A stretch of 64,000 nt of DNA from Saccharothrix deserti (GCF_009769385.1 NZ_VKAB01000001.1:248001-312000); one strand, 5' to 3'. Numbered from the stretch's first letter, positions 17,251-27,055 are shown. The notes: generated by a model from the letters alone, not told the origin. A program made the numbers and translations.

Positions 17251-18089
17251 GCTTTCTTCCTCCCCCACAGCACGGTCACCGGGTTGGTGGCCAGCAACGT
17301 CCCGCCGGTCAGCCGCGCGGCGGACAGCTGGCTGCCCTCGACCTCGTAGCCGGCCTCCAGCAGCGCATCCCGCGCGGGCAGCACGCGGTCCAGGTCGGGG
17401 GTCGCCACCACGACCCGCCGGGCGCCCGCCCGCACGCAGCGCCGCACGACGTCCACGCCGCCACCGCCGACGAACACCGCGTCCGGGCGGGGCAGCTCGC
17501 CGGCGGCGCTCAGCTCGGCCTCCACCACGCGCACGTCCACGCCGTGCGCGGAGGCGTTGGCGATGATGCGCACGCACTGCACCGGGTCGCGTTCCACCGC
17601 GACGACCGCCGCGCCGAGCCGGGCGCACTCGACGCCGATCGCGCCGGGGCCCGCGCCGACGTCCCAGATCAGCACGCCGGGGCGCGGTGCGAGCCGGGCC
17701 AGCACCAGGGCCCGCACCTCGGCGACCGCGATCATGCCCTCGCGGTGCGCGAAATCGTCGTCCGGCAGCGCCCAGCCGTCGGAGGTGGGCGTGAAGTTCT
17801 GCTCCGCCAGGCACAGGATCGCGCCGGGTTCCGACCACGGCCGCGCCACCGCGTCCGCCGGGTCCACAGTGGACAGGCCGGCGGCGGACTCGACCACGAG
17901 CGTGCGGCGCCACCCGGCCAGGCCGCGGGCCAGCTCCGCCGGGTCGGCGCCGGACACCACGACGGCGGGACGCGCCCGGCACACGTTCAGCGCGTGCCGC
18001 AGGCCGTGCGCCTCGGCGTCCACGACGGTCACGTCGGCCCAGGAGCGGCCGGCCCCGGTGACGAACCGGTGCAGCGCGACGACGTCCAT
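17247..18089 (-). CDS. cobL: CobL-like precorrin-6B methyltransferase/decarboxylase with shortened CbiE part
   Basis: The 280-residue protein has a C-terminal CbiT domain with the SAM-binding motif IWDVGAGPGAIGVE (residues 141-154). The preceding SDGWALPDDDFAHREGMIAVAEVRAL is typical of the CbiE-CbiT junction. Normal CobL has about 400 residues. Here only about 85-95 residues precede the junction, and the N-terminal SAM-binding GxGxG loop of CbiE is absent. The ATG sits 1 bp after the cobM stop, so there is no room for a lost upstream part. C15 methylation/decarboxylation is expected; C5 methylation is doubtful. Confidence 0.85.
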   Translation of the reverse strand: MDVVALHRFVTGAGRSWADVTVVDAEAHGLRHALNVCRARPAVVVSGADPAELARGLAGWRRTLVVESAAGLSTVDPADAVARPWSEPGAILCLAEQNFTPTSDGWALPDDDFAHREGMIAVAEVRALVLARLAPRPGVLIWDVGAGPGAIGVECARLGAAVVAVERDPVQCVRIIANASAHGVDVRVVEAELSAAGELPRPDAVFVGGGGVDVVRRCVRAGARRVVVATPDLDRVLPARDALLEAGYEVEGSQLSAARLTGGTLLATNPVTVLWGRKKA

Positions 18090-18090
18090 G

Positions 18091-19203
18091 TCAGTTGGCG
18101 CGCTTGTTCTTCTTGGCCCGCGCCGCGGTCGGCTTGCGCGGCGTCGTGCTCGCCTGCACGGTGGCCGGCTTGCGCTTCGCCGCGGCGGCGACCACGGGCT
18201 TCGGCTTCGGCGCCGGTTCGGCAGGCGCCGGTTCCACCGGCACGTCGACCTGGTCCGGCACGCCGGTGACCAGTTCCAGCACCGGCTCGCCGACCGGCTC
18301 GGCCTTCGGCTTCACCTGCGCGGAACGCTTGGTGCGCGCTGTCTCCTGCCAGTCGTGCACGGCCGACCACGCGGCGACCGACGACGACTTGGCGACCGGC
18401 GGCTCCGCTTCCGACGACTTGGGGACCGGACGGCTCGCGCGCTTCGACCACTTCGACGGCCGCGCCCGGCGCACCGGATCGTCGCCCTCGACCACCGGGG
18501 AACGGCGGCGGGACGCGGGCTGCGCGAGCACCTTGCCGACCAGGAACAGCGTGGTGCGGTAGAGCTTGTGCTCCTTGACGCACGCCTCCAGCTCGCCGAG
18601 CGTGGTCTGCGCGACCGTCTCGTCCGGGAGGGAAACCTTGTACGCCACCACGACCGGCGTGTCGTCGGCGTAACCGCCGGCGCGCAGCCGCTCGACCAGC
18701 AGACCGGTGCGCGCGCCCGACGCGGAGATCGCCATCGTGGTGCCGTGCGCGGCGAACTCCTCGATGTGCTCGACGGTCTCGGGACCGGCCAGCAGGAGCG
18801 ACTGGGCGATGTCCGAAGTGGTCAGCTCGCGGCCGACGGAGGCCGCCGCGGCGGACACCTGGGACACGCCGGGCACGACGTCGGTCTCCAGGCCGAGCCG
18901 CTGGCACGCGTCCTGCTGGTCGCGCAGGCCGCCCCACAGGGCCGGGTCGCCCGCGAGCAGCCGCACCACCTTGAGCTTGCCCGCCGACGCCCGCCGGTAC
19001 ACCTCGACCACGTCGGCCTCGGCGACCCGGGAGAAGTCGACCAGCTCGGCGTCGGGGCGGGCGTGCTCGCGCACGCACTCGGCCTCGACGACGCTGGGCG
19101 CCCACAGCACGACGTCGGCCTCGGCTATCCGCTTCGCGCCGCGCACGGTGATGAGATCGGCGGCGCCGGGACCGGCGCCCACGAAGGAGACCCGACCAGT
19201 CAT
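18091..19203 (-). CDS. cobM: Precorrin-4 C11-methyltransferase with a long basic tail
   Basis: Residues 1-228 are a complete CobM/CbiF methyltransferase (VSFVGAGPGAADLITVRG, RLLAGDPALWGG, VPGVSQVSAAAA), which transfers methyl from SAM to C11 of precorrin-4. Residues 229-370 form an unusual Lys/Arg/Pro/Ala-rich low-complexity tail ending ARAKKNKRAN, absent from ordinary CobM of about 250 residues. GGGGAG lies 7 nt before the ATG. Between this and cobB is a 65-bp gap, the largest in the operon. The tail might bind nucleic acid or partners, but that is speculation. Confidence 0.92.
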   Translation of the reverse strand: MTGRVSFVGAGPGAADLITVRGAKRIAEADVVLWAPSVVEAECVREHARPDAELVDFSRVAEADVVEVYRRASAGKLKVVRLLAGDPALWGGLRDQQDACQRLGLETDVVPGVSQVSAAAASVGRELTTSDIAQSLLLAGPETVEHIEEFAAHGTTMAISASGARTGLLVERLRAGGYADDTPVVVAYKVSLPDETVAQTTLGELEACVKEHKLYRTTLFLVGKVLAQPASRRRSPVVEGDDPVRRARPSKWSKRASRPVPKSSEAEPPVAKSSSVAAWSAVHDWQETARTKRSAQVKPKAEPVGEPVLELVTGVPDQVDVPVEPAPAEPAPKPKPVVAAAAKRKPATVQASTTPRKPTAARAKKNKRAN

Positions 19204-19268
19204 CACAACTGCTCCCCACGACGTGTTCGGCTTGGTGGGCCAGGACCGTACCGCGCGAGCACGATCCA

Positions 19269-20642
19269 CTATCGAGTGGCCTCGAAGCGCACGGACCCGG
19301 TCGCGCAGGCGCGGACGAAGCGGGTGACGGCCTCCGGCGCGGACGCCGGGTGCGTGTGCAGGTATGACGCGTGCACGCGGCCGAGCACGAATCCCTCGGC
19401 CACCGGGCGCAGGTCGTGGCCGCGCCACTGCCAGGCCGGTTTCGCGCCGTGCGGGACGCTGAGCGCGGTGCGGTGGAACTCGTGCCCGGTGATCCTGGTG
19501 CCCGCGCGGACCAGCACGGAGTCCTGGGGTGCGACGGCGTCGCGGTAGCCGAGGGTGAGGCGTGGGGTCATCGCGCCTTCGGCGTCGATCACGCCGCACA
19601 TCGGCGCGTCGTCCAGGGATTTCGCCAGGTACAGCAGGCCGCCGCACTCGGCGTGCACGGGTGCGCCGCCGCGGGCGAGGGCGGTGATGGCGGCGCGCAG
19701 CTTCTCGTTGGCGGACAGTTCGGCGGCGTGCTGCTCGGGGAACCCGCCGGGCAGCACGAGTCCCGCCGTGCCCTCGGGCAGGGCCTCGTCGCGCAGCGGG
19801 TCGACCACGACGACGTCCGCGCCCGCCGCCTCCAGCAGTTCGACCTGCTCGGCGTAGCCGAAGGTGAACGCCGCGCCGCCCGCGACGGCGATCGTCGGCG
19901 CGCCCTCGACCGGCTCGACCTCGGTGCGCGGGTCCCAGGTGGGCACGGCCATCGCGGGCACCTCGGCGGCGAGCCGGCGCACCGCGTCCAGGTCGACGTG
20001 CCGGGCGACCGCCTCGGCGATCGCGTCGACGGCGGCGGTGGCGGCCGGTCCGTGCTCGGCGGCGGTGACCAGGCCCAGGTGCCGGGACGGGAGCGCGAAC
20101 TTGTCGTCGCGCGGCAGCACGCCGAGCACTTCCAGGCCCACCTCGGCGCACGCGCCGCGCAGCACGTGCTCGTGCCGGGCGGAGCCGACCTGGTTGAGCA
20201 CCACGCCGCCGAGTCGCACGGTCGGGTCGTAGCCGCGGAACCCGTGCAGCAGGGCGGCGAGGCTGCGGCTCTGGCCCCGTGCGTCGACCACGAACAGCAC
20301 GGGCGCGGACAGCAGCTTGGCGACGTGCGCGGTGGACCCGATGCCCTCGGTGTCCACCCGCCCGTCGAACAGGCCCATCACGCCTTCCACCACGGCCAGG
20401 TCGCAGCCGCGGGCGCCGTGCGCGAACAGGCTCGCCACCCGGTGGTCGCCGACCATGACCGGGTCGAGGTTGCGGCCCGGCCTGCCGGTGGCCACCGAGT
20501 GGTAGCCGGGGTCGATGTAGTCGGGGCCGACCTTGAACGGGGCGACCTTGTCGCCCGCGCGGCGCAGCGCCGCCATCAGGCCGGTGGCCACGGTGGTCTT
20601 GCCGCTGCCCGACGCGGGCGCGGCGACCACCAGCCGGTTCAC
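19269..20642 (-). CDS. cobB: Cobyrinate/hydrogenobyrinate a,c-diamide synthase
   Basis: The 457-residue enzyme has a P-loop start (LVVAAPASGSGKTTVATGL) of the DTB-synthetase fold. A C-terminal type I glutamine amidotransferase domain carries the nucleophile in VHAECGGLLYL and a distal His in GHEFHRTAL. It amidates the a and c carboxylates of the corrin ring using ATP and glutamine. Its GTG overlaps the cobO stop (GTGA), indicating translational coupling within the riboswitch-controlled operon. Confidence 0.96.
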   Translation of the reverse strand: MNRLVVAAPASGSGKTTVATGLMAALRRAGDKVAPFKVGPDYIDPGYHSVATGRPGRNLDPVMVGDHRVASLFAHGARGCDLAVVEGVMGLFDGRVDTEGIGSTAHVAKLLSAPVLFVVDARGQSRSLAALLHGFRGYDPTVRLGGVVLNQVGSARHEHVLRGACAEVGLEVLGVLPRDDKFALPSRHLGLVTAAEHGPAATAAVDAIAEAVARHVDLDAVRRLAAEVPAMAVPTWDPRTEVEPVEGAPTIAVAGGAAFTFGYAEQVELLEAAGADVVVVDPLRDEALPEGTAGLVLPGGFPEQHAAELSANEKLRAAITALARGGAPVHAECGGLLYLAKSLDDAPMCGVIDAEGAMTPRLTLGYRDAVAPQDSVLVRAGTRITGHEFHRTALSVPHGAKPAWQWRGHDLRPVAEGFVLGRVHASYLHTHPASAPEAVTRFVRACATGSVRFEATR

Positions 20643-21253
20643 CACTCGATCCCCTTCTGCCCCTTCTGGCCCGCGTCCATCGGGTGCTTGACCTTGGTCA
20701 TCTCCACCACCAGGTCGGCGGCCTCGACGAGTTCGTCCGGCGCGTACCGGCCGGTGATGACGACGTGCTGGTGGCCGGGCCGGTTCCGGAGAGTCTCGAC
20801 CACTTCCTCCACGTCCACCCAACCCCAGTGCATCGGGTAGGTGAACTCGTCCAACACGTACAGGCCGTGCTCCTCGTCCGCCAGTCGGCGGGCGATCTCC
20901 CGCCAGCCCTCGCGCGCGGCGGCGGCGTGGTCGTCCTCGGTGCCCTGCTTGCGGGTCCAGGACCAGCCCTCGCCCATCTTGTGCCACTCGACCGGGCCGC
21001 CTTCGCCGGTCTGCTCGTGCAGCCGGCCGAGCGCGCGGAACGCCGACTCCTCGCCGACCTTCCACTTGGCTGATTTCACGAACTGGAAGACGCCGATGGA
21101 CCAGCCCTGGTTCCACCCGCGCAGGGCGAGACCGAACGCGGCGGTCGACTTGCCCTTCATCTCGCCGGTGTGGAGCACGACCAGCGGCCGGTTGCGGCGC
21201 TGCCTGGTGCTGAGGCCGTCGTTCGGGACGACGGACGGTTGACCTTGGGGCAT
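20639..21253 (-). CDS. cobO: Cob(I)yrinic acid a,c-diamide adenosyltransferase
   Basis: A 204-residue CobA/CobO/BtuR-type protein. LVVLHTGEMKGKSTAAFGLALRGWNQG is the characteristic P-loop, and VLDEFTYPMHWGWVD and ITGRYAPDELVEAADLV are family signatures. It transfers the 5'-deoxyadenosyl group to the cobalt. GGAG lies 8 nt before the ATG and only 10 bp separate it from the chelatase gene. Confidence 0.96.
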   Translation of the reverse strand: MPQGQPSVVPNDGLSTRQRRNRPLVVLHTGEMKGKSTAAFGLALRGWNQGWSIGVFQFVKSAKWKVGEESAFRALGRLHEQTGEGGPVEWHKMGEGWSWTRKQGTEDDHAAAAREGWREIARRLADEEHGLYVLDEFTYPMHWGWVDVEEVVETLRNRPGHQHVVITGRYAPDELVEAADLVVEMTKVKHPMDAGQKGQKGIEW

Positions 21254-21263
21254 TTCGACGCTC

Positions 21264-23228
21264 CTACGCGGCTCGTGCGGCGCGCACGACGCCGGCGACC
21301 TGGTCGGCGGACAGTTCTTCCAGGCGCAGGCACGCCGCCTCCAGCGCGCCGGCCACCCGTGCGGCCAGGCCGAGCCGGATCGGGCCGTGCTCGCAGTCGA
21401 CCACGACGGACGCGACGCGATCGGCCGCCAGCAGCCCGGCCGCGCGCAACGCGTCACGCATCGGGTCGCCGCCCGTGCCGCCGGCCGTCGCACGGCCGTC
21501 GGTGAGCAGCACCAGCAGCGGTCGGCGGCGCGGGTCGCGGACCCGTTCGGTCTCCAGCACGCGGCGTGCGCGGAGCAGACCGTCGGCCAACGGCGTCCGG
21601 CCGCCGGTGCGCAGGTCCCGCAGCCGGGCCGCGGCCGCGTCGACCGAGTTCGTGGGCGGCAGGGCGACGTGGGCCTCGCGGCCCCGGAACGTCACCACGC
21701 CGACCTTGTCGCGCCGCTGGTAGGCGTCGCGGAGCAGGGAGATCACCGCGCCGCTGACCGCCGACATGCGCTGCCGGGCGGCCATGGAGCCGGACGCGTC
21801 GACCACGAACAGCACGAGGTTGCCTTCCTTGCCCTCGCGCACGGACAGCCGCAGGTCGGTGCCGCGCAGTTCCAGGCCGGGACCGCTGCGGCCCCGTGCG
21901 GCCTGGTGAGGCGCCGCCGCGCCGAGCGTGCCGACCAGGTGCAGGCCCGCGCCGTCCACAGTGGACGACCGGACCACCCGGCCGGTGCGGGCACGGGCGC
22001 GTGAACGCTTGCCCGGAGCACCCTCGCCGACACCCGGGACCTGCAACAACCTGGCCCGGAACGCGGGCGCGGGTGCGTGCGACCGTTCGGCCGAACCCGA
22101 GCCACCCTGACCGTCCGGAGTGGACTCCGGCGGCTCACCGGGCAACGAGGAACCGCCACCGTCATCGTCCGGACCTTCCGGCCCCTCCGGTCCTTCGGGG
22201 CCGTCGTCGGGTTCCTGAGCGGCTTCCGCGCCCTGCTGGAGGGCGTCGTTGAGCTGCTCCTCCTCCAGGCCGGGCTCGTCGAACGGGTCGCGGCGCTTGC
22301 GGTGCGGCAACGCCAGCCGGACGGCGGCCTCGACGTCCTCCTCGGCCACCTCGGCGGCGCCGCGCCAGGCGGCGTGCGCGGTCGCGGTGCGGGCGACCAC
22401 GAGGTCCGCGCGCATCCCGTCCACCTCGAACGCCGCGCAGATCCCGGCGATGCGGCGCAGTTCCGAGTCCGGCAGCGCCACGCCCTTCAGCCGATCGCGC
22501 GCGGCGACGATCCGCCGTGCCAACTCCTCGTCCGCACCGGCCCAGCGGGCGGCGAACCCCTCCGGATCGGCCTCATAAGCCAACCGCCGCCGCACGACCT
22601 CGGCACGGGTCGTCACGTCACGGGCGGCCCGGACCGCGACCGTGAGGCCGAACCGGTCCAGCAGCTGCGGGCGCAACTCGCCCTCCTCCGGGTTCATGGT
22701 GCCCACCAGGAGGAACGACGCCGCGTGCGACACGGACACGCCTTCGCGCTCGACGTGCGCACGGCCCATGGCGGCGGCATCGAGCAGCAGGTCGACGAGG
22801 TGGTCGTGCAGCAGATTCACTTCGTCCACGTACAGCACGCCCCGGTGCGCGGCGGCCAGCAGACCGGGCTGGTAGGCGCGGACGCCCTCGGTCAGCGCGC
22901 GCTCCAGGTCGAGCGAGCCGATCAACCGGTCCTCGGTCGCGCCGACCGGCAGCTCCACCAGCCGGGCCGGGCGCCGTTGCGAGCCGTGGCCGTGCGGCCC
23001 GTCCGGGCAGTCGGTCGACACCGCCGGGTCGCAGCCGAACCGGCAGCCCGGCACCACGTCCAACTCGGGGAGCAGCGCGGCGAGCGCGCGGACCACGGTC
23101 GACTTCGCGGTCCCCTTCTCACCTCGGACGAGCACCCCGCCGATGGCGGGGTGCACGGCGTTGAGCAGCAGAGCCGTGCGGAGGTCGTCGTGGCCGACGA
23201 CTGCGGAAAAGGGGAAACGCGCGCCCAT
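21264..23228 (-). CDS. Mg/Co-chelatase ATPase fused to a VWA subunit (ChlI-ChlD type)
   Basis: The 654-residue protein starts with an AAA+ domain: Walker [12 protein letters not shown], Walker [11 protein letters not shown], and [21 protein letters not shown] Pro/Asp/Glu-rich linker (around residues 340-400) follows, and then a C-terminal VWA domain with the MIDAS motif DASGSM. This matches the fused I/D subunit thought to serve the CobN cobaltochelatase in actinobacteria. CobN is not in the window. It is the first gene after the cobalamin riboswitch, which fits a role in cobalt insertion rather than chlorophyll synthesis. Confidence 0.9.
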   Translation of the reverse strand: MGARFPFSAVVGHDDLRTALLLNAVHPAIGGVLVRGEKGTAKSTVVRALAALLPELDVVPGCRFGCDPAVSTDCPDGPHGHGSQRRPARLVELPVGATEDRLIGSLDLERALTEGVRAYQPGLLAAAHRGVLYVDEVNLLHDHLVDLLLDAAAMGRAHVEREGVSVSHAASFLLVGTMNPEEGELRPQLLDRFGLTVAVRAARDVTTRAEVVRRRLAYEADPEGFAARWAGADEELARRIVAARDRLKGVALPDSELRRIAGICAAFEVDGMRADLVVARTATAHAAWRGAAEVAEEDVEAAVRLALPHRKRRDPFDEPGLEEEQLNDALQQGAEAAQEPDDGPEGPEGPEGPDDDGGGSSLPGEPPESTPDGQGGSGSAERSHAPAPAFRARLLQVPGVGEGAPGKRSRARARTGRVVRSSTVDGAGLHLVGTLGAAAPHQAARGRSGPGLELRGTDLRLSVREGKEGNLVLFVVDASGSMAARQRMSAVSGAVISLLRDAYQRRDKVGVVTFRGREAHVALPPTNSVDAAAARLRDLRTGGRTPLADGLLRARRVLETERVRDPRRRPLLVLLTDGRATAGGTGGDPMRDALRAAGLLAADRVASVVVDCEHGPIRLGLAARVAGALEAACLRLEELSADQVAGVVRAARAA

Positions 23229-23274
23229 GCGGCGGTGTCCTTCCTCGGGTGTCCACGCCCGTGTCCGGTCGATG

Positions 23275-23405
23275 AGTCGGGGGTCGAGTTCCTGACTCCC
23301 GGATCCCAAGGCCCGGTCACAGTGGCGGGACCGTGCCGGATTCGCACCGGCTTCCTCGCGCACCCCCTCTACAGCCTGGGCATCGTCGCACTTCGCCGGT
23401 CGGGC
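23275..23405 (-). promoter_or_regulatory. Cobalamin (B12) riboswitch
   Basis: Read on the minus strand, the sequence has the conserved core GAGGAAGCCGGTGCGAATCC, then GGCACGGTCCCGCCACTGTG containing the B12 box GCCACTGT, then the paired CGGGAGTCAGGAACTC segment. It begins just past the P450 stop and ends about 50 nt before the chelatase ATG. Adenosylcobalamin binding is expected to shut off the operon chelatase-cobO-cobB-cobM-cobL-cbiG. Confidence 0.95.
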
Positions 23406-23419
23406 TCCAAGTCCTCGGG

Positions 23420-24658
23420 TCAGCCCACCGGGGCGAACGTGATCACCCTCTCTTCCCGGGACGGGTGCGGCCCGCGGTGGTCCCCCAGCTCGACCTCCAC
23501 GCTCAACGGCGCGCGGAACGACAGCAGGCCCAGCACCGGCGGCGGTTCGGTCGAGGCCAGGCGCAGGTTCGGGAACCGCCGCGCGGTCTCCCGCAGCACC
23601 ACCTCCGCCTCCAGCCGGGCCAGGCCCGCGCCGAGGCAGAAGTGCCTGCCGTAGCCGAACGCCAGGTGCTTGCGGACGTTCGGCCGGGCCGGGCAGAACC
23701 GCTCGGGCTCGCCGAAGACCTCCGGGTCCGAGCCGCTGCCCGCGAGCATCAGCAGCAACGGCGCGCCCGCCGGGAGGTCGACACCCGAGAGCGTGACCGG
23801 CTCGGCGGTGATCCGCCGCCACGTGTTCACCGGCGGATCACGCCGCAGCACCTCTTCCACGCACGCCGCGGCCATACCGGGTTCGCCCAGCCGGGACCAC
23901 AGGTCGCCGGCCCGATCGTCGGCGTCGTGCCGCAGCACCGCGTGGAACGCCGCGCACAGCAGCTGGGTCGTCGTCTCCTGGCCCGCGATCAGCAGGAAGT
24001 AGCAGAGCCCGGCCGCGTCCCGGATCGGCACGTCCTCCGCCCGCAACGCGCCGAACAGGTCGTCACCGCGCGGGTCGGCGGCCTTGATCCGCGAGGTCAG
24101 CCACTGGTGGAACGCGGCGGCGGGCCGGGCCAGCTCGTGCTGCCGCGCCACCGTCACGTCACCCCAGAACAGCTCCAACGACGCCGTGCTCCAGGCCTTC
24201 AAAGCGTCGACATCCACATCCCGGATGCCCATGACCTCCAGCAACACGATCGCGGGCAGGTCGCGGGCCAACGCCGGGTGCAGGTCGGCGTGCCCGCTCA
24301 ACCGGTCGAGCCGCTCCCCGGCCAGCCGCGCGATCCGCGGCGCCATCGCCGCGACGCGGGCCGGGGTGAGGAACCGGGCGACCAGTCGCCGCAGGCCGGC
24401 GTGCGTGTCGGTGCCGTTGTTGGCCAGCGTCGGCGGCAGCGAGAACCCGGCGCGGGCCAGCTCCCGCAGCACCGGGCTCGGGATCCCGATCACCGCGGTC
24501 AACGCGTTGTCCGGGCGGAACCGGCGCGGGTCGGCCAGCACCGCGCGCACGTCGTCGTAGCGGCTGACCAGCCACAACCCGGTGCGCTCGTCCCGGTGGA
24601 CCGGCGCGTTCTCCCGCAGCGAGCGCAGGTCGTCCGGCCCGGACTGGAAGAGGTCCAC
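23420..24658 (-). CDS. Cytochrome P450
   Basis: The 412-residue haem monooxygenase has the I-helix motif [10 protein letters not shown], the K-helix EEVLRR (ExxR), and the haem-Cys loop [19 protein letters not shown] with the proximal Cys. It is soluble, as bacterial P450s are. The GTG start gives the family-like [13 protein letters not shown] opening. It is divergent from a bioF-like gene 36 bp away. In Bacillus the P450 BioI supplies pimelate for biotin next to BioF, so a fatty acyl substrate is possible but not shown by sequence. No ferredoxin gene is adjacent. Confidence 0.93.
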   Translation of the reverse strand: MDLFQSGPDDLRSLRENAPVHRDERTGLWLVSRYDDVRAVLADPRRFRPDNALTAVIGIPSPVLRELARAGFSLPPTLANNGTDTHAGLRRLVARFLTPARVAAMAPRIARLAGERLDRLSGHADLHPALARDLPAIVLLEVMGIRDVDVDALKAWSTASLELFWGDVTVARQHELARPAAAFHQWLTSRIKAADPRGDDLFGALRAEDVPIRDAAGLCYFLLIAGQETTTQLLCAAFHAVLRHDADDRAGDLWSRLGEPGMAAACVEEVLRRDPPVNTWRRITAEPVTLSGVDLPAGAPLLLMLAGSGSDPEVFGEPERFCPARPNVRKHLAFGYGRHFCLGAGLARLEAEVVLRETARRFPNLRLASTEPPPVLGLLSFRAPLSVEVELGDHRGPHPSREERVITFAPVG

Positions 24659-24694
24659 GCCGGCACGGTAGCCGCCGGATGCGACACTGCCGGC

Positions 24695-25873
24695 GTGAGT
24701 GTGCGCACAGGTGACTCGGTGTTCGACTGGATCGACACGCGTGCCGAAGCCCGCGCGAAAGCCGGTCTGGCCCGCCGGGTCCGGCCACGCCCGGCGGACT
24801 CGACGAACCTCGACCTGGCGTCGAACGACTACCTCGGCCTGGCCCGCGACAAGCGGGTGACCGGCGCCGCCGCCGCGGCCTCGCTGCGCTGGGGCGCGGG
24901 ATCCACCGGGTCGCGGCTGGTCACCGGCTCCACCGAGCTGCACACCGAACTGGAGTACGAGCTCGCGAACTTCTGCGGCGCGCAGTCCGCGCTGGTGTTC
25001 TCCTCCGGCTACGCGGCGAACCTGGGCGCGCTGACCGCGTTGTCCGGTCCGGGCACCGCGATCGTGGCCGACCAGCACATCCACGCCTCGCTGATCGACG
25101 GCACCCGACTGTCCAAAGCGGACGTCGTGGTGGCCGGGCACTGCGACGTCACGCAGGTCACGCACGCCCTGGCCACGCGCGGGAAGCGGCGGGCGCTGGT
25201 GGTGACCGACTCGGTGTTCTCCGTGGACGGCGACCTCGCGCCCCTGGCGGAACTGGCCGCCGCCTGCCGTGAGCACGACGCGGCGCTGATCGTGGACGAC
25301 GCGCACGGCCTCGGTGTCCTCGGCGACGGCGGACGCGGCTCGGTGCACGCGGCGGGCCTGGCGAAAGCACCCGATGTGGTGACCACGGTGACGCTGTCCA
25401 AATCGCTCGGCGCGCAGGGCGGCGCGGTGCTCGGCCCCAGCCGGGTGATCAGGCACCTGGTCGACACCGCGCGCACGTTCATCTTCGACACTGGGCTCGC
25501 GCCCGCCAGCGCGGCGGCGTCGCTGGCCGCGCTGAAGGTCCTGCGGGACGAGCCGGAACGGCCCGCGCGCGCCCTGGAGATCGCCCAGGACCTCGCGTTC
25601 CGGTTGAAGGAGAAGGGTTTGCGGGTCAGCACGCCGACCGCGGCCGTCGTGTCGGTGCAGGCGCCGTCACCGGAGGCGGCGTTCGACTGGGCCGAGGCGT
25701 GCCGCGCCCGGGGCGTGGTCGTCGGCTGCTTCCGGCCGCCGTCGGTACCCGACCGGATCTCCCGGCTGCGGCTGACCGCCCGCGCCGACCTGTCCGAGGG
25801 GGACGTCGAACGCGCCGTGCGGGTGATCACGGAGACCGGCGCATCCGCAGGTGCGGTATCCCGTCGTCCATGA
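24695..25873 (+). CDS. bioF: 8-amino-7-oxononanoate synthase-like PLP enzyme
   Basis: A 392-residue alpha-oxoamine synthase with LDLASNDYLGLA at the start, STGSRLVTGSTELHTELE, the PLP-contact DDAHGLGVLG, and the Schiff-base Lys in TVTLSKSLGAQGG. The reaction is condensation of pimeloyl-thioester with L-alanine to give the biotin precursor KAPA; related KBL and other synthases share the fold, but the residues favour BioF. The GTG start has no Shine-Dalgarno and a GACACT box 6 nt upstream, so it may be leaderless. Its end overlaps a convergent GNAT gene by 47 bp. Confidence 0.88.
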   Translation: MSVRTGDSVFDWIDTRAEARAKAGLARRVRPRPADSTNLDLASNDYLGLARDKRVTGAAAAASLRWGAGSTGSRLVTGSTELHTELEYELANFCGAQSALVFSSGYAANLGALTALSGPGTAIVADQHIHASLIDGTRLSKADVVVAGHCDVTQVTHALATRGKRRALVVTDSVFSVDGDLAPLAELAAACREHDAALIVDDAHGLGVLGDGGRGSVHAAGLAKAPDVVTTVTLSKSLGAQGGAVLGPSRVIRHLVDTARTFIFDTGLAPASAAASLAALKVLRDEPERPARALEIAQDLAFRLKEKGLRVSTPTAAVVSVQAPSPEAAFDWAEACRARGVVVGCFRPPSVPDRISRLRLTARADLSEGDVERAVRVITETGASAGAVSRRP

Positions 25874-26312
25874 ACTCCGCACCCTGCGGCTCGAAACCGA
25901 ACGACGCGTAGAAGTCGGCCACGTAGGTCTGCGAGTCCAGCACGCACTCCACCTGACCGACCTCGGCCAGCGCCGCCTCCATCAGCCGGCGGCTGTAGCC
26001 GCGACCGCGGGCGGCGCGGGCCGTGCAGACCCGGCCGATGCGGAACGTCCCGTCGGGCTCCTCCAACAGCCGCAGGTACGCCTGGGGCCGTGGTCCGGTC
26101 GTCGGCTCCACCGACGGTGGTGACCCTTCGACCTCCAGCCAGAAGTGCCGGGTGCCCGGCTGCAGATCACGACCGTCCAGCTCCGGGTAGACGCAGTTCT
26201 GCTCCACCACGAACACGTCGACGCGCAGCTTGAGCACGGCGTAGAGCTGGTCCGTCGTCAGGTCGGCCGACCACTGCCGGCGCAACGTCGCCGGGTACGG
26301 ATGTGAGCGCAC
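25827..26312 (-). CDS. ElaA-like GNAT N-acetyltransferase
   Basis: The 161-residue protein opens with LRVDVFVVEQNCVYPELDGRD, the ElaA signature, followed by the acetyl-CoA loop VCTARAARGRGYSRRLMEAAL and a C-terminal YASFGFEPQGAEF. The substrate is unknown. An equivalent GNAT follows the chelatase gene in mycobacteria (Rv2851c), supporting orthology. A GTG start was used, since no ATG is available near the family start. Its 3' end overlaps bioF convergently. Confidence 0.9.
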   Translation of the reverse strand: MRSHPYPATLRRQWSADLTTDQLYAVLKLRVDVFVVEQNCVYPELDGRDLQPGTRHFWLEVEGSPPSVEPTTGPRPQAYLRLLEEPDGTFRIGRVCTARAARGRGYSRRLMEAALAEVGQVECVLDSQTYVADFYASFGFEPQGAEFMDDGIPHLRMRRSP

Positions 26313-26332
26313 CGCACCGTGGTACCACAGTC

Positions 26333-27055
26333 TCAGATTCGGTCCCGGTACCGGCTCAGCCGGGTGTAGACGCCGGGCTGGTCCGGGCGCGCGCACCCGC
26401 GACCGTAGGAGACCACGCCGACCAACTCGCCGGCCACGGTGAGCGGACCGCCGGAGTCGCCCTCGCAGGCGTCCTTGCCGCCCTCCGGGTAGCCCGCGCA
26501 CAGCATCCCGCCCGGCCGGTAGTCGGGGACGGCCGCGGCGCACTCGGCGTCCGTGCGGATCGGCACGTCGACCTCGTGCAGCGTCCGGCTCGGCGCGCGC
26601 AGCTCACCGGTCCGGCCCCAGCCGTAGACCGACGCGGGCCCCGGCCCGGCGTCGCCGATCCGGATCGGCCGGTACGGCAACGCGGCGGCGAGGGTCAGCG
26701 TGGCCACGTCGTGACCGGCGGACACCTCGGTGAAGTCCGGGTGCCGCCAGATCGCGGCGACCTCCACCGCCCGACCGGCCCCGGAGTCCAGGTCGGCGCG
26801 GCCGGCGACCGCGGTCAGGTCGGCCGGCAGCCGGTCCCGGACACCGAAGGCGGTGCGCTCCACCGTGCAGTGCGCGGCCGTGACGACCTTGTCCGGCTCG
26901 ACCAGCGCGCCGCCGCAGAAGAAGTTGCCCGCCGCGTCGAACAGCGCCACCGCCCACGGCGTCACGGGCGCCTCCCGCCCGCCGACGATCGCGTCCGCGG
27001 GCAGCGCGGACAGCACCAGCACGAGAACGGCGAGGACGGGCGAGCCGATGCGCAT
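26333..27055 (-). CDS. Secreted trypsin-like serine protease (S1A), minimal propeptide
   Basis: A 240-residue enzyme with a signal peptide ([22 protein letters not shown]) followed directly by the mature start IVGGREAP, so there is practically no propeptide. The triad is His in VTAAHC, Asp in GHDVATL and Ser in [13 protein letters not shown] lies 7 nt before the ATG, which decides the start over an upstream frame. Without a propeptide, signal peptidase cleavage alone could yield the active N-terminal Ile. This is the most compact of the three trypsin-like genes. Confidence 0.94.
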   Translation of the reverse strand: MRIGSPVLAVLVLVLSALPADAIVGGREAPVTPWAVALFDAAGNFFCGGALVEPDKVVTAAHCTVERTAFGVRDRLPADLTAVAGRADLDSGAGRAVEVAAIWRHPDFTEVSAGHDVATLTLAAALPYRPIRIGDAGPGPASVYGWGRTGELRAPSRTLHEVDVPIRTDAECAAAVPDYRPGGMLCAGYPEGGKDACEGDSGGPLTVAGELVGVVSYGRGCARPDQPGVYTRLSRYRDRI

